From the IMG/VR virus record IMGVR_UViG_3300032242_000676, positions 1 to 26,928 of that record: a stretch of 26,928 nucleotides of DNA; one strand, given 5' to 3'. Positions 1-8,097 of this stretch are shown here, one piece after another. The notes beneath the pieces were generated by a model. That model searched no databases. It saw only the letters and a program-made list of their open reading frames with translations, and was not told the DNA's origin. Source of the DNA: a virus. The position numbers and the translations under genes are program-made. Position 1 is the stretch's first letter; each line of letters begins with the position of its first letter.

Positions 1-104
1 CCACCACCTCCAGCAACAACAAGATACTCCACAGTCTGAACAGGATAGTTCAAACCGTTGTACTGGGCTCCTTGAGAACCGCCAGGGAAAGACTGGAATG
101 TCAT
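1..104 (-). CDS. Glycine-rich tail protein, N-terminal fragment cut by window edge
   Basis: An ATG at 102-104 opens a frame that runs off the left edge without a stop. The 34 visible residues begin MTFQSFPGGSQGAQYNG and end VEYLVVAGGGG. The YLVVAGGGG signature is typical of the glycine-rich domain found at the start of many phage tail-tip and fibre proteins, where the Gly-rich part forms a rigid domain. The start lies 4 bases after the stop of the preceding gene (108-110) and has no strong SD, so translation is probably coupled. The position at the end of the fibre run fits a receptor-interacting or fibre-associated protein. The C-terminus and exact role cannot be seen. Confidence 0.7.
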   Translation of the reverse strand, partial: MTFQSFPGGSQGAQYNGLNYPVQTVEYLVVAGGG

Positions 105-107
105 GGT

Positions 108-515
108 TTAGGTGATCGCTTCAAACGATACGGCAAATGTGAGATTGTTTGCAGAACTTGACTGCACAGCAACCGACTGATTCTCGGTAATATAAAACGA
201 AGTTGTTTTATCCGAAACAATCACAGATGCATTTGGTGGCACAGTAATGTTATACGCCATGTAAGTCACTACTGTTGCGCTTGCGAAAGTGGGATTGTTG
301 CCAATAGCCACCTGACAAGTTGCGGCAGATGAACTCAAATTAGCAACAACAATTTGGTCAATCTTGTTAACAGTACTGGTGGCAGGTGTTAAGCCTGTCA
401 ATGTTGTTGTACCGTTATACGTCCAAGACGTTGTGTTGGTGTTTGCTGATGATGGAATAACATAGCCTGTATTTCCATAAATACTGGTTACGTTAACGAT
501 ATTAGGATTTGCCAT
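108..515 (-). CDS. Small tail/virion protein, beta-rich
   Basis: A 135-aa protein rich in Ser, Thr, Asn and Val with no charged clusters, a composition usual for beta-structured virion proteins. It starts MANPNIVNVTSIYGNTG, contains a hydrophobic alternating stretch around residues 50-100 (KIDQIVVANLSSSAAT, later VPPNASVIVSD), and has no signal peptide or catalytic motif. An AGGAG SD sits 8 bases before the ATG at 515. It lies between fibre-like genes in the same direction, 10 bases from its upstream neighbour. I take it as a fibre or fibre-accessory subunit because of context and composition. I do not recognise a named family. Confidence 0.75.
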   Translation of the reverse strand: MANPNIVNVTSIYGNTGYVIPSSANTNTTSWTYNGTTTLTGLTPATSTVNKIDQIVVANLSSSAATCQVAIGNNPTFASATVVTYMAYNITVPPNASVIVSDKTTSFYITENQSVAVQSSSANNLTFAVSFEAIT

Positions 516-525
516 TTAAATTCTC

Positions 526-921
526 CTAGAAGCCAAAAATGAGGGCCATTGCGATTGCTTTACCTGTTGATATACCTGCTGAAACTGCTGTCCATGTTGG
601 TGGTGATGATCCATTTGATTGTAAGTAATATCCAGATGTACCAGCCGATGTAAATGCATAAGCAGTACCTGTGCCATAAGCTACTGCACCCGCTGTAGGT
701 GTTGCTGTAGCATTAGTGCCACCATATGCAATCGCTACAGGCAAAGTACCTAAAGATGCATTAGCTAATACCGTAACTACACCACTACCATTTTTATAAA
801 AAAGTTTACCGTCGGCATAGTTAATGGCTAATTCACCATTACCTAAATTACTTGATGATGGTACGTTAGTGGTTGTTCCACTATTGTAAAGATATATCGG
901 TGTGTAATTCGTTGCCGCCAT
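526..921 (-). CDS. Short tail-fibre protein
   Basis: A 131-aa protein. Residues about 25-48 read NLGNGELAINYADGKLFYKN, a motif that recurs at the head of phage tail-fibre repeats. It is followed by YGGTNATATPTAGAVAYGTG and a YYLQSNGSSPPTW segment, both standard low-complexity fibre-shaft elements. The C-terminus STGKAIAMALIFGF resembles the GKAIAMA-type endings of other aquatic phage fibre proteins. A clear SD (AAGGAT) precedes the ATG at 919-921. It is one of several consecutive short fibre genes, so the fibre complex is probably assembled from separate polypeptides. Receptor specificity cannot be inferred. Confidence 0.8.
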   Translation of the reverse strand: MAATNYTPIYLYNSGTTTNVPSSSNLGNGELAINYADGKLFYKNGSGVVTVLANASLGTLPVAIAYGGTNATATPTAGAVAYGTGTAYAFTSAGTSGYYLQSNGSSPPTWTAVSAGISTGKAIAMALIFGF

Positions 922-931
922 GATTTAATCC

Positions 932-1393
932 TTAAAAAGTTCCGCCATTCACGCCATAAGCGGTAGCAGTACCACCGTTTGCTATCGGCAAAATTCCCGT
1001 CACTTGAGTTGCCAAATTAATTGTTCCAAGTGTTTGTTTCAAAGCTCCCGATGAATCGGTTGTGCCATCGGTTGACCATGTATCGTTAACATTCAAAGTC
1101 ACTTTTGCAATTTGTCTTAAAGTGCTATTGTCATTGTAAGAAACAATAATAGTGTTAGCAACCGTATCCAAGTTGGATATGTATATAGTCTTGATCAATC
1201 TTCTTGTAGATGACGCGGGAGCGGAAACTACGATCACCGCACTTGTACCATTCAAAGCTCCATCGCTTGAACCTTCGGTAAATGCACTACCCGTGTCGTC
1301 AGAATATGCGGTTACATATGTGGGATTTGTTGTCGTAGCCGCGCCCGACATAGCGACTGAAATCGATTTGGTTGTTGCGTCTAAAACTAACAT
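932..1393 (-). CDS. Tail-fibre-associated protein
   Basis: A 153-aa protein beginning MLVLDATTKSISVAMSGA. The middle (about residues 50-100) is a beta-rich domain with RRLIKTIYISNLDTVANTI and a run of alternating hydrophobic residues. The C-terminal 30 residues, [24 protein letters not shown], repeat the LPIANGGT element of the large neighbouring fibre (1403-3433). The shared element suggests that the two proteins assemble side by side or arose by exchange of repeat units. The SD is AAGG with further purines before the ATG at 1393. The function is assigned from composition, the shared motif and position only. Confidence 0.75.
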   Translation of the reverse strand: MLVLDATTKSISVAMSGAATTTNPTYVTAYSDDTGSAFTEGSSDGALNGTSAVIVVSAPASSTRRLIKTIYISNLDTVANTIIVSYNDNSTLRQIAKVTLNVNDTWSTDGTTDSSGALKQTLGTINLATQVTGILPIANGGTATAYGVNGGTF

Positions 1394-1402
1394 AATCGCC
1401 CT

Positions 1403-3433
1403 TTACCTTGAAATGAACCAAGAATACGCATACGCACTCGATTGGTTAGAAGTTGATGCAATTGTAATTGAGCCACTTGCATTTGTAATGGTTATATTGC
1501 TACCAGCAGTCAAAGTAGCTCTGGTAAATCCAGTTCCATTACCAATGTCAATTTGGCCGTTTGCTGGTGTCGTGGTCAATCCAGTACCACCGCTAGAAAC
1601 ACCCAATGTACCAGCCAAAGTGACTGCGCCTGAAGTGGCTGTGCTGGGCGTCAATCCGCTCAAAGACGTCTGGAATGTAGTCACTCCAGTAGCTGGAGGT
1701 GCCGACCATGATGCAGTTGTACCGTTTGACGTCAACACATAAGTGTTTGCACCAATAGCAAGCCTTGTGGCGTTATTAGTACCGTTACCAATGATCAAGT
1801 CACCCGTAGTGGTGATCGGCGATAGGTTGTTGAATCCAGCAGATGCCGTAGTGGCGTTTGTTCCACCGTTGGCAATTGGCAAAGTCCCCGAAACACCTGT
1901 CGTTAAAGGCAATCCTGTGGCGTTTGTCAGAATTCCGCTTGATGGCGTACCCAATGCCCCACCATTGACCACAACAGATCCAGTAGATCCTACAGTGATG
2001 GCAAGAGCAGTAGCTACGTTAGTCCCAAGGCCACTAACACCTGTTGAAATGGGCAATCCAGTAGCGTTGGTAAGCGTTCCAGAGCTTGGGGTACCTAGGG
2101 CACCACCATTGACTACAAAAGCACCTGCGGAGCCTGTATTCACTGCCAAAGCGGTTGCTACACCAGTACCTAAACCAGTGATTGCTCCAATTGCTGGAGT
2201 TATGGTCACGGTCCCAGCCAAAGTCAATTGGCCTTGGGCGTTAACAGTGAATGTCGCTACTTGTGTGGCTGAACCGTAAGATCCAGCAGTCACAGCAGTG
2301 TTTGCAATTGAAATTGTGCCTGTGCTAGTAACTGGACCTCCAGTTAAACCTGTTCCAGTGTTAACTTGAGTGACCGTACCGCCGCCCGATGAACTAACCT
2401 GCTGGATCACAAAGGCAGTTGTTGCAATTTGTGTTGTGCTGGTATTAAGAGCCGCTGTTGGTGCTGTCGGAGTACCCGTCAATGCAGGACTTTGACTTCT
2501 TACAGTGCTACCAGTACCCGTACTTGTATTGACGCCCGTACCGCCGTTAACGACAGACAGAGTACCACCGAGCGTCACCGCCCCAGCAGTTGGGCTTGTA
2601 GGAGTTAGTCCTGTGGACCCACCACTGAATGAAGTGACAATCCCTGAACCTGACGAAATAGCATTAGCAACGAAAGCCGTAGTGGCAATTTGTGTTGAGC
2701 TATCACCAGACGACGCTGTGGGGGCCACTGGCACACCCGTTAGTGTTGGACTGGCCTGCAAAACCACAGCACCCGTACCAGTTGTAGATGCGCTAGATGC
2801 TGAAGTCAAACGACCGTAAGCATCAACCGTCAAAGTCGCTAGACTATAAGATCCAGCCGTGACCGCTGTGGTATTTAATGAAAACGTAGGGTTTCCACCA
2901 ATTCCACTGGGGTTTGTAACCGTTATTTGACCCGCTGTACCAGACAATGTGGCTTGGCTTACAGTGGTTCCATTAATTGTCAACAGTCCAGTGCCAGAAA
3001 CGCTAGCAAAATTGGCCAATACGCCCGTTATAGAGAGCGTTGGGTTGCCAGATATACCGTTACCATTACTGATGGCCAAACCGTTGCCTGAAACCGATAT
3101 AGTCCTGTTTACGACGGTGTTTGCGGCAGTTTTGGCCAGCATACCGTAGCCAACACCCTCAAGCGATGCACTTGTGCCGTTCAAACTGATGGTGTAGCTG
3201 GATTGAGCGCCGCCATCGGTGATTCCAAGGCCAGTTCCCACAGCCAAATACCGACTTGCGGCCAAGGGAGCCGTAGTGCCGACAGTGATAAACGTGTAGG
3301 TGCTTAGATTGGCGGCGGCTTGAATCTGGCCCGTGGTTGTCTGGACAGTTACGCCATTTTGAACTACGGGCACAGCCTCATTGCCCGTAAGAGCACTGGC
3401 TGTTGGTAGCTGGGTGATGGTTATATTTGCCAT
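1403..3433 (-). CDS. Large repetitive tail-fibre protein
   Basis: A 676-aa protein made almost entirely of Gly/Thr/Ser/Ala/Val repeats. The N-terminus [20 protein letters not shown] is a common virion-attachment start in aquatic phage fibres. Further on are two [11 protein letters not shown]-type units (the LTGxPxAPTA followed by QIATTAFV pattern of phage fibre shafts), then two exact-length 48-residue tandem units containing [19 protein letters not shown], then [12 protein letters not shown] units and a C-terminal [15 protein letters not shown] segment. There is no visible chaperone, sialidase or lyase motif. The start ATG follows the preceding stop codon as TAAAATG, so the two genes are coupled. 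The role is host recognition by a trimeric fibre (inference from family). The antisense strand also stays open because of codon bias. Confidence 0.88.
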   Translation of the reverse strand: MANITITQLPTASALTGNEAVPVVQNGVTVQTTTGQIQAAANLSTYTFITVGTTAPLAASRYLAVGTGLGITDGGAQSSYTISLNGTSASLEGVGYGMLAKTAANTVVNRTISVSGNGLAISNGNGISGNPTLSITGVLANFASVSGTGLLTINGTTVSQATLSGTAGQITVTNPSGIGGNPTFSLNTTAVTAGSYSLATLTVDAYGRLTSASSASTTGTGAVVLQASPTLTGVPVAPTASSGDSSTQIATTAFVANAISSGSGIVTSFSGGSTGLTPTSPTAGAVTLGGTLSVVNGGTGVNTSTGTGSTVRSQSPALTGTPTAPTAALNTSTTQIATTAFVIQQVSSSGGGTVTQVNTGTGLTGGPVTSTGTISIANTAVTAGSYGSATQVATFTVNAQGQLTLAGTVTITPAIGAITGLGTGVATALAVNTGSAGAFVVNGGALGTPSSGTLTNATGLPISTGVSGLGTNVATALAITVGSTGSVVVNGGALGTPSSGILTNATGLPLTTGVSGTLPIANGGTNATTASAGFNNLSPITTTGDLIIGNGTNNATRLAIGANTYVLTSNGTTASWSAPPATGVTTFQTSLSGLTPSTATSGAVTLAGTLGVSSGGTGLTTTPANGQIDIGNGTGFTRATLTAGSNITITNASGSITIASTSNQSSAYAYSWFISR
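1889..2176 (-). repeat. Two 144-bp tandem repeats inside tail-fibre gene
   Basis: Units 1889-2032 and 2033-2176 each encode 48 residues with the same frame and no gap: GLGTxVATALA at the start, then [13 protein letters not shown], and TNATGLPxxTGVS at the end. The DNA has diverged at many third positions while the protein stays close, so this is an old duplication kept by selection on the protein, not a fresh one. Confidence 0.85.
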
Positions 3434-3434
3434 T

Positions 3435-3782
3435 TTATTGACCTGGTGAGGGGCTCAAGGTGTCTAGATTACCAGTTCCAGACGGCGTTTGTGTGTTATT
3501 TTCAGGTGACAAGTCAACTTGAGCCTCGCCCGTAGTTTGAATTGCGTCTGGCACCACTGCAATGTCCGTATCTGGTCTTGGAAACCTAATGTTAATTCTC
3601 TCTGTCTTACGCGCGGCTAGACGATATGGGTCCTTCTCATCAGCACATCCCTCATTACACACCCGCAGGCCAGGGAAGTTTGGATCATTTCGCATCACCG
3701 CGTGAGGACGCTTCATTTTACATCGATCGCATATTGCAATCGATATCGTTGCCATCCCACGTGTATCAAGAAAAATTGACAT
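3435..3782 (-). CDS. Zinc-ribbon virion-associated protein
   Basis: A 115-aa protein. Residues 18-21 give CDRC and residues 42-46 give CNEGC in the segment [11 protein letters not shown]. This Cys pair pattern, followed by an acidic/Arg stretch and a disordered Pro/Ser/Thr-rich tail, resembles the small phage zinc-ribbon proteins with a GLRVCxxC knuckle found near neck and tail genes. The metal is probably structural. The start at 3780-3782 is preferred over the internal ATG at 3753-3755, because GAGG lies 5 bases before it and the adaptor gene stops only 2 bases upstream (TAAAGATG). The internal start has purines touching the ATG. The exact role is unknown. Confidence 0.72.
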   Translation of the reverse strand: MSIFLDTRGMATISIAICDRCKMKRPHAVMRNDPNFPGLRVCNEGCADEKDPYRLAARKTERINIRFPRPDTDIAVVPDAIQTTGEAQVDLSPENNTQTPSGTGNLDTLSPSPGQ

Positions 3783-3784
3783 CT

Positions 3785-4858
3785 TTACCTCGTATAAACG
3801 CTGATATTCGGCGCAAAATACTCTGGTGATTTGTCTCTTTCTTCTTGTTCAACGTCGTATAGAAACTTGTCCTGCATTTTCTCAAGATATGCAATTCTTG
3901 CCAAGTCCACAGCAGGCAATTCCAAGCTCATTCTGTGAGCTAGCATGAAAATAGTTGCCTCATACCAGCGTTGGGGGATAGCCAACTGGCCTGATAGCGC
4001 ACCAACGTCTTGAATATAGGCCGAATACCACACGGTCATCTGCACAAACGACGTACTAGGCACTGGCCACAGCGTCAAAGTAGGCTGATTGATGGTGCGA
4101 TTGAACCAATACTGAAAAGGTTGGTTAGCAGTGAAGTTTTTGTTGGGTAAATTGGTGTAATCGTCACGATTTAGGCGCGACATTTCAATTTCAGTGCTGT
4201 TGTTGCCAAAATATAGCTCTCTCAGCGCCAAAGTTGTGCCATTAAACGCTTGGATGCGGTAATAAGCTACATTTGCGCCAGGGTCTATATCCTGCCAAAT
4301 CCATTGGCCATCAGTCACCGTGACATTTGTGGCCGTGTACAACGTGGTCCAATTGCTACCGTCACTTGAACACTGCAAATAGTAGCTCCACGTGGCCGAT
4401 CCACTGTTGGCAACGTAAGGCATGATACCAATTGAGCCAATATATTGGGGGTCATTAGTACCATAGATGATTTCAAAGTTGCCGTTGGCGCTGTTTTGCT
4501 GGCAATACGTCGAGACATTGTTGTCATAGAGGTTACCAACAACACCACCTGCGCTTGAATAGTAACTGCCCGTGGGCTGTTTCATTTGGCGATATAAGAC
4601 GTTTAGAGCGTCGTTTGCACCACTAGGCAACGTGTACTCATATTGGTTCGCGTTCAAGCCTACAACAAGCTTTTGAATGGCAAAGTACTGTATTCCTCTG
4701 TTCATCATGTTAGACAACAGAAAATACAAATTCTCACGCGCGGCAATTTGCTGTTCAGAGGTGGTCTCTTCAGCCAGTTTTCCACAGCGACGCACAGCGT
4801 GATCTATCACCGTCTGCACGGTTACGACTGTTTGACCTGTTGTACCTGAGAATGCCAT
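3785..4858 (-). CDS. gp4-like tail adaptor/tubular protein with inserted discoidin-like domain
   Basis: A 357-aa protein. Residues 1-95 and 225-357 look like the helical adaptor that joins portal to tail in short-tailed phages (P22 gp4 / tail tubular protein A type): an N-terminal helical part with AARENLYFLLSNMMNRG, a beta element ANQYEYTLPSGANDAL, then PTLTLWPVP and the late LAIPQRWYEATIFMLAHRM helix. Between them, residues about 97-219 form an unrelated beta domain with features of F5/8 type C (discoidin) folds: LYDNNVSTYCQ, YIGSIGIMPYVA, YYLQCSSDGSNWTTLY and AYYRIQAFNG with LRELYFGN at the end. The family role is to seal and extend the portal channel. The insert probably projects outward and may bind glycans. 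The SD is AAAGGA. Confidence 0.8.
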   Translation of the reverse strand: MAFSGTTGQTVVTVQTVIDHAVRRCGKLAEETTSEQQIAARENLYFLLSNMMNRGIQYFAIQKLVVGLNANQYEYTLPSGANDALNVLYRQMKQPTGSYYSSAGGVVGNLYDNNVSTYCQQNSANGNFEIIYGTNDPQYIGSIGIMPYVANSGSATWSYYLQCSSDGSNWTTLYTATNVTVTDGQWIWQDIDPGANVAYYRIQAFNGTTLALRELYFGNNSTEIEMSRLNRDDYTNLPNKNFTANQPFQYWFNRTINQPTLTLWPVPSTSFVQMTVWYSAYIQDVGALSGQLAIPQRWYEATIFMLAHRMSLELPAVDLARIAYLEKMQDKFLYDVEQEERDKSPEYFAPNISVYTR

Positions 4859-4867
4859 GTTTTTCCT

Positions 4868-5260
4868 TTACCACCCAGGGCAATTCCATCGTTTGAGCGA
4901 TGCTTTAGCCCTCGGTGCGTCACCTGATGCGTGTTTAACTACCCCAGACATCCTTGCACAAAAGGAATCTTTGCGTGATCCACCTTGAGGTTGAGGAGCC
5001 TTCAAATGACTCCCAGTCTCACGGTTGTACTTAGCCCTACCTTTGGCTGTCAAGCCTGCTCCACGTTCAACTGAAAGCTTCTCACCCCGTCCTACGGCTA
5101 AAGATGGGCCGCCCTCTTTGTACTTAGCCGTTTTAGCTGATTCAACGAAAGCTTCAGCAGTCGGTGCGCCCTTAGAGCCGACCTTACGCATTTTTTCACC
5201 AGAGCCATGGGCTATTCTTTCTTGTTTTTTATGGATGTTGGCATAAAGACCGTTCTTCAT
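4868..5260 (-). CDS. Small basic DUF6321-like virion protein
   Basis: A 130-aa protein starting MKNGLYANIHKKQERIAHG. It contains GEKMRKVGSKGAPTAEAF, GLTAKGRAKYNRETGSHLKAP and a C-terminal FCARMSGV...LKRWNC pattern. This combination is characteristic of a conserved phage family of unknown function (DUF6321-like, from memory), usually encoded among virion genes. It is strongly basic, with two conserved Cys near the end, which suggests binding to DNA or to an acidic partner. I place the start at 5258-5260 because it overlaps the previous stop as TAATG. A GTG nine bases earlier is possible but less likely. No catalytic motif is visible. Confidence 0.82.
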   Translation of the reverse strand: MKNGLYANIHKKQERIAHGSGEKMRKVGSKGAPTAEAFVESAKTAKYKEGGPSLAVGRGEKLSVERGAGLTAKGRAKYNRETGSHLKAPQPQGGSRKDSFCARMSGVVKHASGDAPRAKASLKRWNCPGW

Positions 5261-5445
5261 TACCAGCACCCTTTGTGTTTTGAATTCTCATGATGCGTAG
5301 AAACGTGACCTCCATGTGCTTTTTTGGCGTGACGTTTTTCACTGTAGGCAATTGCTAGGGCTTGCTTTCTGGGCTTGCCTGCCGCCAACTCAGTCTTGAG
5401 ATTTTTAACAAAAGCCTCTTTGGATTTGGATTTAATTAGTGGCAT
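5260..5445 (-). CDS. Small basic DUF6496-like protein
   Basis: A 61-aa protein beginning MPLIKSKSKEAFVKNLKTEL, followed by AAGKPRKQALAIAYSEKRHA and a His-rich tail. The KSKSKxAF and AGKPxKQAxAIAYS elements are characteristic of a small, widespread phage family (DUF6496-like, from memory) of unknown function, typically next to the GLYANIH protein as here. It is very basic. The stop overlaps the next start (TAATG), and its own start follows the upstream stop by two bases with a GTAGGAAC ribosome site, so all three genes are co-translated. The tail HGGHVSTHHENSKHKGCW echoes the KGG/His style of the 582-aa protein at 6336-8084. Confidence 0.83.
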   Translation of the reverse strand: MPLIKSKSKEAFVKNLKTELAAGKPRKQALAIAYSEKRHAKKAHGGHVSTHHENSKHKGCW

Positions 5446-5447
5446 GA

Positions 5448-6293
5448 TTATGTTCCTACTCCAGTTGTTGTGTTATCGGCAGTAATCAAAACACCGCCTA
5501 CGTTGACCCCAACATAACTTTGTACTGTTGTTGAATCAGTAATTTGCCATTGAATATCAGTTCCAGCAGGATACACAAATGGGAAAGTTCTGATGATTTC
5601 ATACTTTAAACTGAATGGGCTTGATAGCACAACTCGTTTAATTAAAGTTGCCGATGATGACAATGAGCTTGGATATTGAGCTACGGCCCTCCAAGTATTG
5701 TATTCAGCAGAATTACCGTTTAAAGATGAATTACCAGTAAATCGTGTCAAATACAAATTATTGTTCGCAGGAACTGTGTACACCGCCATTTGAGATGTGC
5801 CAATACTTACAGTCGCACCGTTATAAGTGGCAGTATTAATTTGCGCGTAAACAGTAGCTCCAGATACTGTTGCTTGATTGTTTAGTGTAATAACACCAGT
5901 TGGATTGGCAGGCGATGTCAATGCAACAGAAATGTTATTAATTCTCCAATATGAATTTGTTGTAGCAACTCCTGTTGTGGTTGAGCTACCCAAAGTAACA
6001 GTTTCGCTTTGTAAAACGTAATTAGAGTTTAGACCAGTTACTGTAACTAAAGCGCCCGCATCACCTGCGGCCGTACTGGCTAAATACATTACTCCTGCAC
6101 TTGTTGGAAATGCATAGTTTGTCGTAGGTGAATTTTCCCAAGGTGTAGCATAAACACCTGCGGTTCCACTCATCTGACCATACCCAAAAATGTTAACTTG
6201 AGTATGACCCATAATTTGACCACGTGCTACTTGAAGATCAAATGGCTCATATGCACCTGCACGTGTTACTGAAGCAGTAATTCCATTACTCAT
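5448..6293 (-). CDS. Virion structural protein, unknown type
   Basis: A 281-aa beta-rich protein. The N-terminus MSNGITASVTRAGAYEPFDLQ is followed by GQIMGHTQVNIFGYGQ. The body is Thr/Ser/Val rich with YVLQSETVTL and a C-terminal FPFVYPAGTDIQWQITDSTT element. Such a layout is common for head- or tail-associated structural proteins in aquatic phages, in which a short conserved N-terminus precedes a beta-sandwich. No enzyme motif, signal peptide or membrane segment is visible. The SD TTAAGGA lies 8 bases before the ATG at 6293, directly after a UNCG hairpin. Candidates are a head decoration protein or a tail component. Position among virion genes is the main evidence. Confidence 0.72.
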   Translation of the reverse strand: MSNGITASVTRAGAYEPFDLQVARGQIMGHTQVNIFGYGQMSGTAGVYATPWENSPTTNYAFPTSAGVMYLASTAAGDAGALVTVTGLNSNYVLQSETVTLGSSTTTGVATTNSYWRINNISVALTSPANPTGVITLNNQATVSGATVYAQINTATYNGATVSIGTSQMAVYTVPANNNLYLTRFTGNSSLNGNSAEYNTWRAVAQYPSSLSSSATLIKRVVLSSPFSLKYEIIRTFPFVYPAGTDIQWQITDSTTVQSYVGVNVGGVLITADNTTTGVGT

Positions 6294-6310
6294 GATGTAT
6301 TCCTTAAAGA

Positions 6311-6330
6311 GTGGGAGCCGTAGCCCCCAC
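6311..6330 (-). other. Stable cUACGg hairpin between genes
   Basis: On the minus strand GTGGGGGC (6330-6323), TACG, GCTCCCAC (6318-6311) forms an 8-bp stem with one G-U pair and a UNCG-class tetraloop closed by C-G. It lies 5 bases after the stop of the 582-aa gene and just before the SD of the next gene. No U-tract follows, so it is not a classical terminator. Likely roles are blocking 3' exonucleases, or an RNA processing or translation control site. Confidence 0.7.
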
Positions 6331-6335
6331 CTTAT

Positions 6336-8084
6336 TTAACGCTTGATACTACCACCACGCTTTTTAGGCGGTGCAACCGTGACTGACTTAACAGTCTTAG
6401 TCACACTACCCGCTGGAGGGGCACCAAATCCCATGGCATTTTTGATCATTTCAATCGGTTTCATGGCGAAATTACGCATACTTTGATTGTCACGGGTTTC
6501 TTGTCTTGCAACAGAATCATATCCACCTCTGGATTCATCCGTAACAGCACTGCCGTTTTCGCCACTAAACTTTTTTACATGACCGCCCTTCTTAAACACA
6601 CCCGACAACATATTGATGTGGGTGGCCTTTGAAGGTGGCTTACTGGCCTGCAACATTTCCTTTGGTGCACCCATCTTATTGACAGATCCACCAGAAGCGT
6701 AATGTTTCTTAGATGAACCACCTCTCTTCATGAGATTCATCTCGGCTTGAGCATCCTTGTCGTATCCGCCAACGGGGGCAATGGATGTATATCCCCCGTC
6801 AGCAAACGCTTTTTTTGATGCGTGTCCTCCACGCTTATAGCCACCAGCATTGGACTCTTTGACCTCACCAGTCTTGGTGTTGGTTTTGCCCTTTGGTGTG
6901 CCATCAGCAGGACGGTTTTCCCAATTGCCACCTTCGTAGGTATCACGGGTTTCGTACTTGTCAATTGCGCCACCAGCCTTGTGATGGTGTTTGTGATGAG
7001 CTTTTCCACCGTGCTTATAGCCGCCAGCATTGCTCATACGCACACCACCTGTACCGTGGGCGCTATCGTGATGTTCACCATCATGCATCTCGGTGTTTTC
7101 GTACTTGGTAGCAACGTTTTGTGAAACAGTTCCACCAATAGCGTACTTGCCACCAGCGCACATAGCTTTGTGGTGCTCATGCATCTTCTTGTGATGAATG
7201 GAACCACCTTCTTTGTGCATCTTGGCATGGTGTTTAGCCATGTGTTTATGGTGCTCATGTGAGCCCTCAGGATGGCCAGAGATGTGATGAACTTTACCGC
7301 CATGCTTGTGGTGTGCGTGACCGCCACGCTTGTAACCACCTGCATTGCCCTCTTTCACCGAACCAGTACCGTGAACGCTATCATGGTGCTCACCATCATG
7401 CATTTCGGTTTGGACGTAAGGTTTTTCATCATGTTCAATGGTAGTCTTGGTTTCAAATTCGTCTATGGCCTTGCCTGTAGCGCCGCCTTTAGCCATCTTC
7501 TTCATTGAACCACCAGAACACTTGGCCAAATGCTCTTCGCACTTAGCAAGATGATGCATACCACCGCCCTCTTTGCATTTTTGCAATGCGGCGCGAGCTT
7601 TAGCAAGATGTTTCATACGTTCTGCGGCTGAACCACCAGCGGCCATGCCTTTATGAGCCAAATGAGCAGGCATATTTTCATGCTTTTTCAATTCAGCTTC
7701 AATTTTTGCAAAACGTCTGTTTTCCATTTCTTGTTGATGCTTGGTTTCTATCTCGCCACCTTTGGCCATGTGATGAGCCTTGCCACCCTTCTTCATCATA
7801 GGGGCAGGCATTGCGGCCATAGCCTTACGACGAATAGCCATAGCAGGTCGCTTGGGAGCAACACCAGCCATGGGAGGCATAGGACCACGGGGAGTAGCGG
7901 CCAAAGCATTCATGATCCCGCCATCCATCATGTGATGCATAGACTTGTGACCGTGCTCTTCTTTGTGCTCATGTTTTTTATGAACATGACCGCCTTTTTT
8001 CAGTTTCAAAATAACTGAAGGCTCGTCTGTCATCATTTTGGGCATTTGGCTAAAGCCGCCTGCACCTTTCATTGATTTAGCCAT
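6336..8084 (-). CDS. His/Lys/Gly-rich KGG-repeat protein
   Basis: A 582-aa protein, very rich in His, Lys, Gly and Met and almost without long hydrophobic runs. Short KxGG or KGG units recur from residue 30 to the C-terminus (MKKGGKAHHMAKGGE, KKGGHVKK, PKKRGGSIKR), separated by His clusters such as KKHEHKEEHGHKSMHH. Three longer repeats (see the repeat entry) end in NAGGYKxGGxA. Residues 115-190 form a Lys/Ala helical part with three Cys (AALQKC, AKCEE, AKCSG). KGG-rich proteins occur among virion genes of aquatic phages and have no known function. Here the His density suggests binding of Zn, Ni or Cu, or of nucleic acid (inference). The upstream stop overlaps the SD (TAAGGAG), indicating coupling. 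Confidence 0.75.
   Translation of the reverse strand: MAKSMKGAGGFSQMPKMMTDEPSVILKLKKGGHVHKKHEHKEEHGHKSMHHMMDGGIMNALAATPRGPMPPMAGVAPKRPAMAIRRKAMAAMPAPMMKKGGKAHHMAKGGEIETKHQQEMENRRFAKIEAELKKHENMPAHLAHKGMAAGGSAAERMKHLAKARAALQKCKEGGGMHHLAKCEEHLAKCSGGSMKKMAKGGATGKAIDEFETKTTIEHDEKPYVQTEMHDGEHHDSVHGTGSVKEGNAGGYKRGGHAHHKHGGKVHHISGHPEGSHEHHKHMAKHHAKMHKEGGSIHHKKMHEHHKAMCAGGKYAIGGTVSQNVATKYENTEMHDGEHHDSAHGTGGVRMSNAGGYKHGGKAHHKHHHKAGGAIDKYETRDTYEGGNWENRPADGTPKGKTNTKTGEVKESNAGGYKRGGHASKKAFADGGYTSIAPVGGYDKDAQAEMNLMKRGGSSKKHYASGGSVNKMGAPKEMLQASKPPSKATHINMLSGVFKKGGHVKKFSGENGSAVTDESRGGYDSVARQETRDNQSMRNFAMKPIEMIKNAMGFGAPPAGSVTKTVKSVTVAPPKKRGGSIKR
6819..7460 (-). repeat. Three degenerate protein-coding repeats in His-rich gene
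   Basis: Copies lie at about 7301-7460, 6987-7106 and 6819-6959. Copies 1 and 2 share TEMHDGEHHDSxHGTGxV, then NAGGYKxGGxAHHKH. Copy 3 keeps only the YETRDTYEGG start, GEVKESNAGGYKRGGHA and the spacing. Between copies 1 and 2 there is a His/Lys spacer. The boundaries are approximate, read by eye from the protein. Confidence 0.75.
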
Positions 8085-8097
8085 GGTTTATTTCTCC

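Noticed and set aside
1889-2176. Tandem repeats considered as a CRISPR-like array
   Set aside because: Units are 144 bp with no spacers, in frame, and encode a conserved fibre element.
1152-2279. Two plus-strand open frames (1152-1742, 1743-2279), Val/Pro-rich
   Set aside because: They are antisense to repetitive tail-fibre genes. The Thr/Gly/Val codons read backwards give few stops, and the resulting proteins have no motif or ribosome site.
7034-7345. Alternative-frame open reading frames within the His-rich gene
   Set aside because: They result from low-complexity His/Lys/Gly codons and have unnatural Thr/Met/Val composition.
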